This document shows positions 1 to 5,831 of a stretch of 16,686 nucleotides of DNA, one piece after another (positions within the stretch are counted from its first letter, which is position 1; every line of letters starts with the position of its first letter). Location of the stretch: NCBI GenBank assembly GCA_003521145.1, contig DOTL01000082.1:1-16686 (forward strand). Reading direction: 5' to 3'. Made by a program: the position numbers and the translations under genes. The notes under the pieces were generated by a model. It did not search any database. It worked only from the letters and a program-made list of their open reading frames with translations, and was not told the DNA's origin. This stretch comes from Streptococcus sp. (GTDB lineage: Bacteria; Bacillota; Bacilli; Lactobacillales; Streptococcaceae).

Positions 1-20
1 ACTACAGTTGACAAAGAGCC
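1..20 (-). mobile_element. Probable terminal inverted repeat of an ISL3-family insertion sequence (edge of window)
   Basis: Read on the minus strand, these 20 bases are GGCTCTTTGTCAACTGTAGT. From memory this resembles the terminal repeats of ISL3-family elements of streptococci (IS1193/IS1167 type), which begin with a GGCTCTTTG-like sequence followed by CAACTG.AGTGGG. The element body would lie to the left, outside the window, so no transposase is visible. The neighbouring 8 bases, TTAATCTC (21-28), would be the target duplication if the usual 8-bp duplication of this family applies. The end lies 8 bp beyond the ftsX stop codon. It could instead be a solitary IS remnant or a chance match. Confidence 0.5.
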
Positions 21-28
21 TTAATCTC

Positions 29-958
29 TTAGTATTTCAAATAACGGCGCATTGCCATACGTGACCCAATCGAACCGATAATGATACCGACTGCAAACAG
101 TGTTCCGATGACTGCATAGACAAACCACTCTGGATCATACATGGAAATACCACCTTTAACGAAATCAGGGTTCAAAGATGAGTATACCATATGATACAGA
201 AGATAAATGAAGCCAGAAGGAATGATGGCACCAAGTGCACCAATCCAAGCACCTTCCATCAAGTAGGGACGACGAATATATGAATTCTTAGCACCTACCA
301 AACGCATGATTTGAATTTCAGTTGCACGTGACATAATGGTAATACGGATGGTATTTGAAATCAATAGGACAGCCACGATAGTTAAGAGTGCTGTGGCAAT
401 GATTCCCCAAAATTGAACACGTTTCATAGTGGACATCAGAATTTCAGTATCTGAGCCGCCAAAGTTAGCATTATCAACACCCTGAATAGCATTTGCTTCC
501 TTAGCAACTCGACTGACATCATTTGGTGATTTCGTTTGAACGATGTAAACATCAGATAGTGGGTTAGCATCTCCAGTAGCTGTCTCGAAACTTGACCCCA
601 TTGTTTCAATGAGTTGTTTTTTTTGTTCTTCTTTGCTAGAGAAAGTAACCTTATCTACACCTTTGATTTTGGTCAAAGCATCATAAATCTTATGGTAGTC
701 TTTATTAGCAACAATCTGTCCAGAAAGTTCCTTGACTGTTTTCGAAGCATCTGATGAATCTGGATCCAAGTAGACATTGACCTGAATATTCTTTTCAATA
801 TCTGAAGCCAATTTCTGTGTATTTAAGATAACAGAGCCAAATACACCTAAAAGTGAAAGAACAATCATTACCGAAAATACTGCAGTAAGTGTCGACAACA
901 AATTACGTTTGAGATTCTTAATCGATTCTCCTAAATGGCGGAAAAAGCGTCTAATCAT
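29..958 (-). CDS. ftsX: Cell division ABC transporter permease-like protein FtsX
   Basis: FtsX is the membrane partner of FtsE. In streptococci the FtsEX complex signals across the membrane to activate the peptidoglycan hydrolase PcsB at the division site; it is not thought to move a solute. The 309-residue protein has an N-terminal cytoplasmic part, a first membrane segment at about 22-45, an extracellular domain to about residue 180, and three C-terminal membrane segments. This is the normal four-segment FtsX plan, and the length is normal. I chose the ATG at 958 because a GGAAGGAGAG ribosome binding site lies just upstream inside ftsE. A reading from 1009 would add 17 unusual residues. The start overlaps the ftsE stop by 8 bases, as expected for translational coupling. 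Last gene of the prfB-ftsE-ftsX cluster. Confidence 0.96.
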   Translation of the reverse strand: MIRRFFRHLGESIKNLKRNLLSTLTAVFSVMIVLSLLGVFGSVILNTQKLASDIEKNIQVNVYLDPDSSDASKTVKELSGQIVANKDYHKIYDALTKIKGVDKVTFSSKEEQKKQLIETMGSSFETATGDANPLSDVYIVQTKSPNDVSRVAKEANAIQGVDNANFGGSDTEILMSTMKRVQFWGIIATALLTIVAVLLISNTIRITIMSRATEIQIMRLVGAKNSYIRRPYLMEGAWIGALGAIIPSGFIYLLYHMVYSSLNPDFVKGGISMYDPEWFVYAVIGTLFAVGIIIGSIGSRMAMRRYLKY

Positions 959-1643
959 GGTGACCGTACTCTCCTTCCTCTTCATCACGAACAATACGTC
1001 CCTCTTCAATCGCTACGACACGATGACGAAGGTTATTAACGATAGTTGAGTTATGGGTTGCCATTATAATGGTAGTCCCTTGCAAGTTAATACGTTCAAG
1101 GACCTGCATAATTTCCCAAGAAATCTCTGGGTCCAAGTTTCCTGTTGGTTCATCCGCAATCAACACTTTTGGATTATTGACGATAGCACGCGCAATAGCG
1201 ACACGTTGTTGCTCACCACCAGACAATTGATTTGGGAATGAACGCATCTTGTGTTTAAGACCGACCAACTCGAGAACCTCTGTCACCCGTTTCTTGATGT
1301 GACGAGGTTTCTCACCAGTAACTTCCATAGCATATGCGACGTTTTCAAAAGCTGTTTTCTTTGGAAGGAGTTTATAATCCTGGAAAACAACTCCAATAGA
1401 ACGTCTCAAGAGTGGAATATCTTTCTTACGAAGTCGAGTTAAATCAAACTCTCCAACCTTCATAGAGCCACTCGTTAATTTTTCTTCTTGGTAGAACAAG
1501 CGAATTAAACTTGATTTACCAGCACCAGAAGGGCCGACTAAGTAGACAAACTCCCCAGAGTTAACAGACAAATCAATGTGTCTGAGGGCTGTTGTTGACT
1601 TATCGTACTTCTTAGTAACATCTTTTAATTTAATAAGAGCCAT
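951..1643 (-). CDS. ftsE: Cell division ATP-binding protein FtsE
   Basis: Cytoplasmic ABC ATPase that couples ATP hydrolysis to FtsX and thereby to wall hydrolase activation during division. The 230-residue product shows Walker A GPSGAGKS at about 37-44, a Q-loop (FQDYKLLPKK), the signature LSGGEQQR, Walker B VLIADEP followed by TGNLDP, and the switch histidine in MATHNS. Length matches pneumococcal FtsE. The ATG at 1643 starts the typical MALIKLKDV sequence. A TTG five codons earlier (1658) is the alternative. Neither start has a well-placed ribosome binding site: the only strong one, AAAGGAAGG at 1678-1686, is 34 bases from the ATG with a hairpin between (see separate entry). It lies 84 bases after the prfB stop and overlaps ftsX by 8 bases. 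Confidence 0.96.
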   Translation of the reverse strand: MALIKLKDVTKKYDKSTTALRHIDLSVNSGEFVYLVGPSGAGKSSLIRLFYQEEKLTSGSMKVGEFDLTRLRKKDIPLLRRSIGVVFQDYKLLPKKTAFENVAYAMEVTGEKPRHIKKRVTEVLELVGLKHKMRSFPNQLSGGEQQRVAIARAIVNNPKVLIADEPTGNLDPEISWEIMQVLERINLQGTTIIMATHNSTIVNNLRHRVVAIEEGRIVRDEEEGEYGHHD

Positions 1644-1653
1644 AATGCCAGTA

Positions 1654-1686
1654 TTCAACTACTTAAATAGCTGAACGCCTTCCTTT
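1654..1686 (-). promoter_or_regulatory. Distant ribosome binding site plus hairpin before ftsE
   Basis: On the minus strand, the purine-rich AAAGGAAGG (1686-1678) is followed by CG and then a possible stem TTCAGCTA (1675-1668), loop TTTAAG, TAGTTGAA (1661-1654), with one G-U pair. Ten bases later comes the ftsE ATG. If the stem forms, the ribosome binding site is brought to about 12 bases from the ATG and the alternative TTG at 1658 is buried. The pairing is visible; the effect on translation is inferred. Confidence 0.45.
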
Positions 1687-1696
1687 CATTGAGATA

Positions 1697-1712
1697 AAGT
1701 ATCTAAATACTT
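1697..1712 (-). other. Small hairpin in the prfB-ftsE gap
   Basis: A perfect 6-bp stem AAGTAT/ATACTT with loop TTAG lies between the prfB stop (1728) and ftsE. On the minus strand it is followed by only a weak T-rich stretch, so it is not a convincing terminator. It may be a processing site or mild attenuator, which is inference only. No good promoter for ftsE was seen in this 84-base gap. Confidence 0.25.
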
Positions 1713-1727
1713 AAAAATAGTATGTCG

Positions 1728-2829
1728 TTACAATTCTTCCATACGCCACTTGAGGTAGGCATCAATGAAGCCTTCAATATCTCCATCCATTACCTTATCA
1801 ACCTGGGCAACTTCATAACCTGTACGGTGATCTTTAACCATAGTATATGGCGTAAAAACGTATGAGCGAATTTGGCTTCCCCAAGTGATTTCTTTCTTAT
1901 CACCTTTCAAAGCATTCACTTCTTCTGCTTTCTTTTCTTGCTCCATTTGATAGAGCTTAGCTTGAAGCATCTTCATCGCACGGTCACGGTTCCCGTATTG
2001 TGTACGGTCAACTGTTGAAGCTACAACAATACCTGTTGGAATGTGCGTCAAACGCACACCTGTTGAAACCTTGTTAACGTTCTGACCACCCGCACCACCT
2101 GAGCGGAATGTATCCATCTTGATATCATCATCACAAATTTCAACCTCAATGGTATCATCCAATTCAGGCATAACTTCCACTGATGTAAATGATGTATGAC
2201 GACGTTTGGCAGAGTCAAATGGTGAAATACGAACCAAACGGTGGACACCCATTTCTGACTTGAGGAAACCATAAGCATTAGGTCCTTCAAAAGCAAGGGT
2301 TACAGATTTGATTCCAGCCTCATCACCAGCCTGATAATCCAAAGTCTCAACCTTGAAACCTTTGGCATTCCCATAACGTTGGTACATACGGAGTAACATA
2401 TCAGCCCAGTCTTGAGCTTCTGTACCACCAGAGCCTGGGTGAATTTCCAGAATGGCATTGTTATGGTCATATGGTTCAGACAAGAGCAGTGTCATCTCGT
2501 AACTTGTCATAATCTTATCAAGTTTTTCGAGCGTTTCTTCGAGTTCTTCTTGAACACTATCATCTTCTTCCAACATTTCTAAATAAAGCTCTGTCTCGTC
2601 AGAGAGTTCTTGCATATTGTTGAAAGTTTCGTATTTCATTTTGAGCTCATTTAATTCTTGCGAGGTCTTTTGAGCTGCAATATTATCATTCCAAAAATCT
2701 GGCTCAGTCATTCGGTTTTCGAGGAGCGCAATATCCCCTTCCAAACGATCTAAGTCAAAGAGACCTCCCGAAGCTCACGAGCTTCTCTTGATTTTCAGAG
2801 ATTTTTTGGCGAATTTCTGCCACTTCCAT
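1728..2829 (-). CDS. prfB: Peptide chain release factor 2 (RF2), made by programmed +1 frameshift
   Basis: RF2 recognises UGA and UAA stop codons in the ribosomal A site and triggers release of the finished peptide. The gene is in two frames. Codons 1-24 run from the ATG at 2829 to CTT (2760-2758) and then meet an in-frame TGA (2757-2755). Skipping the T at 2757 continues as GAC and gives 342 more residues, total 366, which is normal for RF2. The joined protein contains the stop-codon recognition tripeptide SPF (about 202-204) and the catalytic GGQ (Q about 249) in SGGAGGQNVNK. A GGAGG ribosome binding site (2844-2840) precedes the ATG. It sits upstream of ftsE-ftsX and downstream of queG. 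The frameshift is natural regulation, not a defect; annotation from 2744 alone would lose the N-terminus. Confidence 0.97.
2755..2769 (-). promoter_or_regulatory. prfB programmed +1 frameshift site
   Basis: On the minus strand the sequence reads GGGAGG (2769-2764), TCT, CTT (2760-2758), TGA (2757-2755), then C. This is the classical RF2 arrangement: an internal Shine-Dalgarno-like element three bases ahead of CTT TGA C. When RF2 is scarce, slow termination at UGA lets the ribosome slip +1 on CUU and complete RF2, giving negative feedback. Confidence 0.97.
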
Positions 2830-2855
2830 GGATAGGTTTCCTCCATTTTATAGTA

Positions 2856-2876
2856 TTATGCTTAATTCTAGCATAA
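2856..2876 (-). other. Hairpin between queG and prfB
   Basis: A perfect 7-bp stem TTATGCT/AGCATAA with a 7-base loop lies in the 52-base gap between the queG stop and the prfB ATG. It has no T-tract in the minus direction, and is followed by TACTATAAAATGG, which contains a -10-like TAAAAT but no convincing -35. prfB may therefore depend on queG transcription or on a weak local promoter. Confidence 0.3.
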
Positions 2877-2881
2877 ATTAC

Positions 2882-4000
2882 TTAAATTTGCCATTTTGCA
2901 CATACAAGCTCCCACTCTGCTTGGGCGTCTTCATCTTTAGGTGAAAGATTCCTCATATAGTCTAACATGGCCTCATCGGGCTTCTTAACAATTTCTCCGA
3001 GAGCCCAAATGGCAGTCGCCGTATGGATGGAATTATTATTCTTATCAATTATCTCCATCAGTTTGACAATAGCATTGCGGTCATGTAAATTGGCCAAGGC
3101 AATAATGGCATTACGTTGAAGAATATTCTTTCCTCGCCATGAACCAGCAATCATTCCAAATTTCTCCTTGAAAGATTTATTGGTCAGCTCTAGAAATGGG
3201 AGTAATTCAGGCATGGCAAGCTCAGGATCAATGTCTGAAGCCAAGGGATTGTCGATACCTCTGTTATATGGACAGGAAATCTGACAAATGTCGCAACCAT
3301 AGATAACAGTCTTTATCTTCTTTCGAAACTCCATATCCATCATCCCCTTATCTTGGGTTTGAAAGGATAGGCAACGACGGGCATTCATAGTCCCATCGCC
3401 TATTAGGCAAGACGTTGGACAGGCATCCAGACAGCGACGACAGTCCCCACATCCATAGTCTACTTCATGATCAGGTTCTATCTCTAGATTAGTGATAAGC
3501 TCACCGAGATACATGTAGGAGCCGTATTCTTTTGAAATCACTAGTCCATTCTTTCCGATAAAGCCTATTCCAGCTCGCTTGGCCACTGCTGTATCGACCA
3601 AGGCCCCAGTGTCCACCATACCTCTATATTCGAAGTTTTCCGTCAGTTTTTCAATGACTTCTGCCAAACGTTTTAGTTTATCCTGCAAAACATAGTGATA
3701 ATCTAGACCCCATGAATTTGGAGTGATTTTACCCCGCTTAAATTCTGTTTTTTGAGGTTGTTGCGGCAACTTATGCGGATAAGCAACTGCAATGGAAATA
3801 ATGGTTTTAGCTGATTCCAAGGTTAACTTAGGATAAATACGTTCTTCAATATTTTTATGTTCAAACCCTGTTGTTCGCCCTTCTTCGACACCAAGTCGAA
3901 GGGATTTCTCCAGATAGGCAAAATCATCGGCGGTTGTAAAACCAATTTTTGAAATGCCAATTTCCTTGGCCATCTTTTGTATTTCTAACTTGATATCCAT
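2882..4000 (-). CDS. queG: Epoxyqueuosine reductase QueG
   Basis: Cobalamin-dependent iron-sulfur enzyme that performs the last step of queuosine synthesis in tRNA, reducing epoxyqueuosine to queuosine at the wobble position of GUN tRNAs. The 372-residue protein has the QueG N-terminal domain, the conserved VDTGALVD stretch (acidic residues at 130 and 136) in the cofactor/active-site region, and two [4Fe-4S] motifs: C184, C187, C190, C194 followed by P, and C236, C239, C243 in CDICQISCP, with C210 also present. The C-terminal part is helical and HEAT-like. Length fits the full-size form. The ATG at 4000 has no Shine-Dalgarno site but lies exactly 7 bases after a predicted -10 box, which suggests a leaderless mRNA. 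The next ATG (codon 10) also lacks a ribosome binding site. Divergent from the phosphoesterase gene. Confidence 0.95.
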   Translation of the reverse strand: MDIKLEIQKMAKEIGISKIGFTTADDFAYLEKSLRLGVEEGRTTGFEHKNIEERIYPKLTLESAKTIISIAVAYPHKLPQQPQKTEFKRGKITPNSWGLDYHYVLQDKLKRLAEVIEKLTENFEYRGMVDTGALVDTAVAKRAGIGFIGKNGLVISKEYGSYMYLGELITNLEIEPDHEVDYGCGDCRRCLDACPTSCLIGDGTMNARRCLSFQTQDKGMMDMEFRKKIKTVIYGCDICQISCPYNRGIDNPLASDIDPELAMPELLPFLELTNKSFKEKFGMIAGSWRGKNILQRNAIIALANLHDRNAIVKLMEIIDKNNNSIHTATAIWALGEIVKKPDEAMLDYMRNLSPKDEDAQAEWELVCAKWQI

Positions 4001-4006
4001 AGTCTT

Positions 4007-4035
4007 ATCATAATGAAAATATAGTCCAAGGGCAA
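4007..4035 (-). promoter_or_regulatory. Promoter of queG, apparently giving a leaderless transcript
   Basis: On the minus strand, a -35-like TTGCCC (4035-4030) and a -10 TATGAT (4012-4007) are separated by 17 bases. The expected start, 7 bases from the last T of the -10, is 4000, the A of the queG ATG. There is no Shine-Dalgarno sequence in the six bases between. The -35 matches the consensus poorly (3 of 6), so the start needs mapping. Confidence 0.6.
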
Positions 4036-4058
4036 GTATTTTCCACCATCTTCATTTA

Positions 4059-4087
4059 GAGACAAGCCTAAACCTTTTTGTTACAAT
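4059..4087 (+). promoter_or_regulatory. Extended -10 promoter of the phosphoesterase gene, apparently giving a leaderless transcript
   Basis: A -35-like GAGACA (4059-4064), 17-base spacer ending in TGT, and -10 TACAAT (4082-4087) form an extended -10 promoter. The expected transcription start is 4094, which is the A of the ATG. No ribosome binding site fits in the six-base gap. Confidence 0.65.
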
Positions 4088-4093
4088 GTTTTT

Positions 4094-4879
4094 ATGACAA
4101 GACTTGTAATAATGAGTGATTTACATATTGATATAGATCACTTTGAAACATATGAAATTGACACTCTTTTAAATTGCCTAAGAAATCAAAATGTTAGCCA
4201 TCTCCATATCACTGGTGATATTTTTAACCATTATTTTATCGACACAAAACCTTTTCTACGAAATCTTTCTAAGGCGGTCAAGGTCACCTATAATTTAGAC
4301 AATCATGATATGCTTGATTTAGAAGATGACCTTATTGATAATCTTGATTTTCAGGTGATAAATTTAGGTAGTAAAACATTATTGGCTTTTCACGGGTGGT
4401 ATGATTATTCCTATTCAGATGAAAAGTTGGATAAGATTCTTAAATGTAAGAAACAACTTTGGTTCGACCGACGACTTAAACGATTGGGGACTGATCTGGA
4501 AGTCTGTCAAACTAGTCTTAAAAGGCTAGATAATGTCTTAAGTGAGTTAGACACCAGTAACCTTATAGTTGCCCTGCATTTTGTTTCCCACAGTCGCTTT
4601 ACCATGACTCACGAACGATTTAAACCATTTAATACCTATTTAGGAACTGAACAATTCCATAAAATCTTCGTCAAGCATGGAGTCAAAGATGTTGTTTTTG
4701 GTCATGCCCACCGCAGTTATGGGACGGTAAGTCTTGATGACGTAACCTATCACTCGCGTCCTCTTGGATATCGACAAGAATGGGATTTAACCATCGACCT
4801 TGTTTCCAATCACCCCGAACTCAATCCTACTGGAACATGGAACCTATCCAAGCATTACAACCTGGTCAAGAAACGGTAA
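4094..4879 (+). CDS. Calcineurin-like metallophosphoesterase
   Basis: Probable two-metal phosphoesterase of the calcineurin-like fold, like the uncharacterised streptococcal/lactobacillar phosphoesterase family TIGR03729 (family from memory). The substrate is unknown. Metal-ligand motifs are in the right order over 261 residues: DLH (D9, H11), GD (41-42), NHD (70-72), histidines in LHFVSHSR (162 and 166) and GHAH (203-206). The third motif is normally GNHD; here residue 69 is D, not G. No signal peptide or membrane segment is seen, so it should be cytoplasmic. The ATG at 4094 is the only sensible start but has no Shine-Dalgarno site and coincides with the predicted transcription start. It is monocistronic: its own promoter on the left and a terminator at 4953-4979. 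Divergent from queG. Confidence 0.88.
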   Translation: MTRLVIMSDLHIDIDHFETYEIDTLLNCLRNQNVSHLHITGDIFNHYFIDTKPFLRNLSKAVKVTYNLDNHDMLDLEDDLIDNLDFQVINLGSKTLLAFHGWYDYSYSDEKLDKILKCKKQLWFDRRLKRLGTDLEVCQTSLKRLDNVLSELDTSNLIVALHFVSHSRFTMTHERFKPFNTYLGTEQFHKIFVKHGVKDVVFGHAHRSYGTVSLDDVTYHSRPLGYRQEWDLTIDLVSNHPELNPTGTWNLSKHYNLVKKR

Positions 4880-4895
4880 GAGTTTTTAGATTACG

Positions 4896-4925
4896 AAAAA
4901 AAGGAACTAGCAAATGAGTTCCTTT
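4896..4925 (-). terminator. Rho-independent terminator for the nitroreductase gene
   Basis: On the minus strand a perfect 9-bp stem AAAGGAACT/AGTTCCTTT with an 8-base loop is followed by more T residues (seven in a row, three in the stem). It lies about 50 bases past the nitroreductase stop. Confidence 0.75.
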
Positions 4926-4952
4926 CATCTATGACATTATTCGATTTATAGA

Positions 4953-4979
4953 ACGGCTCTCATGAGAGTCGTTTTTTTT
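4953..4979 (+). terminator. Rho-independent terminator for the phosphoesterase gene
   Basis: Stem ACGGCTCT/AGAGTCGT (8 bp, one G-U) with loop CATG is followed by eight T residues (4972-4979). It is oriented for the plus-strand phosphoesterase gene. The T-tract overlaps the stop codon of the convergent nitroreductase gene (4978-4980). Confidence 0.85.
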
Positions 4980-5724
4980 AGTCGATGAAAAATCCCTGCT
5001 TTTGAAGATCATTCAAAGTATTCGCACGATTGGCAACGGATTTATCCATAGTCTTTGCAATCTGAGTCGTAAATTCATCAACCCTATTATTGAGATCGCG
5101 AAGGTCATAATACTCATGAACTTCAGCATCGTAATCTTTTAGCTCCTCCAAGGGATTTTCTAAATCCTGATAATAATTTTCCATATGGATGACGTGACGG
5201 GGTAAACGAGGTTTAAGCTGCGGTTCTTGATCTGGCCAACCAACTGCTAATCCTACTGCTGGATAGACATACTTTGGAAGTTTGAGAAGCTCTGAAAGTT
5301 TAGCGTTATCATTCAGGATACTGCCCAAATAAACTGTTCCCATGCCTAAACTCTCAGCAGCTACTACCATGTTTTGAGCAGCAATCATTGCATCCGAGAA
5401 CGCTGAAATAAAGCGTTCAGGACTACCTTGTACCAAAGCCTTGGCTCCCTTAGCTTCTGCAATCAAGGTATTACGTCTTTGGTCTACAACAAATACAAAG
5501 AGGTGCCCAGCATTAGGAATATAGGGTTGGTTGGCAATTTCTGCAATTTGTTCCTTCAATTTTTCATCAGTAATACTGATAATCGAATAAGCCTGTCTAA
5601 AATTACTTGTTGGTGCATGTCTGGCAACATCAACCAGGAGGTTAACCTCTTCTTGTGCCAAAGCCACAGGTTTAAACTGACGAATACTGCGGTGATTGAG
5701 TTGTGTCTTAATAGTTTCGTTCAT
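4978..5724 (-). CDS. FMN-dependent NAD(P)H nitroreductase/flavin reductase (NfrA/Frp type)
   Basis: Cytoplasmic flavoenzyme of the nitroreductase superfamily, expected to use NAD(P)H to reduce flavins, nitroaromatics or quinones. The true substrate cannot be read from the sequence. Features over 248 residues: HRSIRQF near the N-terminus (FMN phosphate contact), APTSNFRQA (second flavin-binding stretch), the central DAMIAAQNMVVAAESLGMGTVYLG segment with GLAVGWP after it, and a long C-terminal extension (about 175-248) with PRLPRHVIHME, typical of the larger Frp/NfrA subgroup. Start ATG at 5724 has a good AAGGAG site (5736-5731). It is a single-gene unit with a strong promoter and a terminator. 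Confidence 0.9.
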   Translation of the reverse strand: MNETIKTQLNHRSIRQFKPVALAQEEVNLLVDVARHAPTSNFRQAYSIISITDEKLKEQIAEIANQPYIPNAGHLFVFVVDQRRNTLIAEAKGAKALVQGSPERFISAFSDAMIAAQNMVVAAESLGMGTVYLGSILNDNAKLSELLKLPKYVYPAVGLAVGWPDQEPQLKPRLPRHVIHMENYYQDLENPLEELKDYDAEVHEYYDLRDLNNRVDEFTTQIAKTMDKSVANRANTLNDLQKQGFFID

Positions 5725-5757
5725 GACCTTCTCCTTAACTTATGATTAGTTCCTTTC

Positions 5758-5786
5758 ATTATAAACAAGACATCTAATGAATTCAA
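5758..5786 (-). promoter_or_regulatory. Promoter of the nitroreductase gene
   Basis: On the minus strand, -35 TTGAAT (5786-5781), a 17-base spacer and a perfect -10 TATAAT (5763-5758). The predicted start near 5751 gives a short leader containing the AAGGAG site. Confidence 0.7.
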
Positions 5787-5790
5787 GATG

Positions 5791-5826
5791 TGATAAGAAA
5801 AGCCAAAGACCATTGTCTCTGACTTT
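5791..5826 (-). terminator. Rho-independent terminator after the P-type ATPase gene
   Basis: On the minus strand a 12-bp stem (5826-5815 with 5810-5799, two G-U pairs) with loop AATG is followed by a short T-rich run (TCTTATC). It begins just after the ATPase stop codon. The tail is weak, so termination may be partial. Confidence 0.6.
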
Positions 5827-5831
5827 ATATC

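Noticed and set aside
2755..2757. In-frame TGA early in prfB, which might suggest a pseudogene
   Set aside because: The stop lies in a complete RF2 programmed-frameshift context and the downstream frame is intact, so it is regulation rather than damage.
5428..5745. Plus-strand open frame of 105 codons antisense to the nitroreductase gene
   Set aside because: Composition looks like a reverse-strand shadow of the real gene, with no ribosome binding site or recognisable domain.
4917..5759. 12-bp direct repeat AGTTCCTTTCAT at 4917-4928 and 5748-5759, flanking the nitroreductase gene
   Set aside because: One copy is part of a terminator arm and the other of a leader near the -10 box. No element ends or target duplications accompany them, and a 12-bp AT-rich match is plausible by chance.
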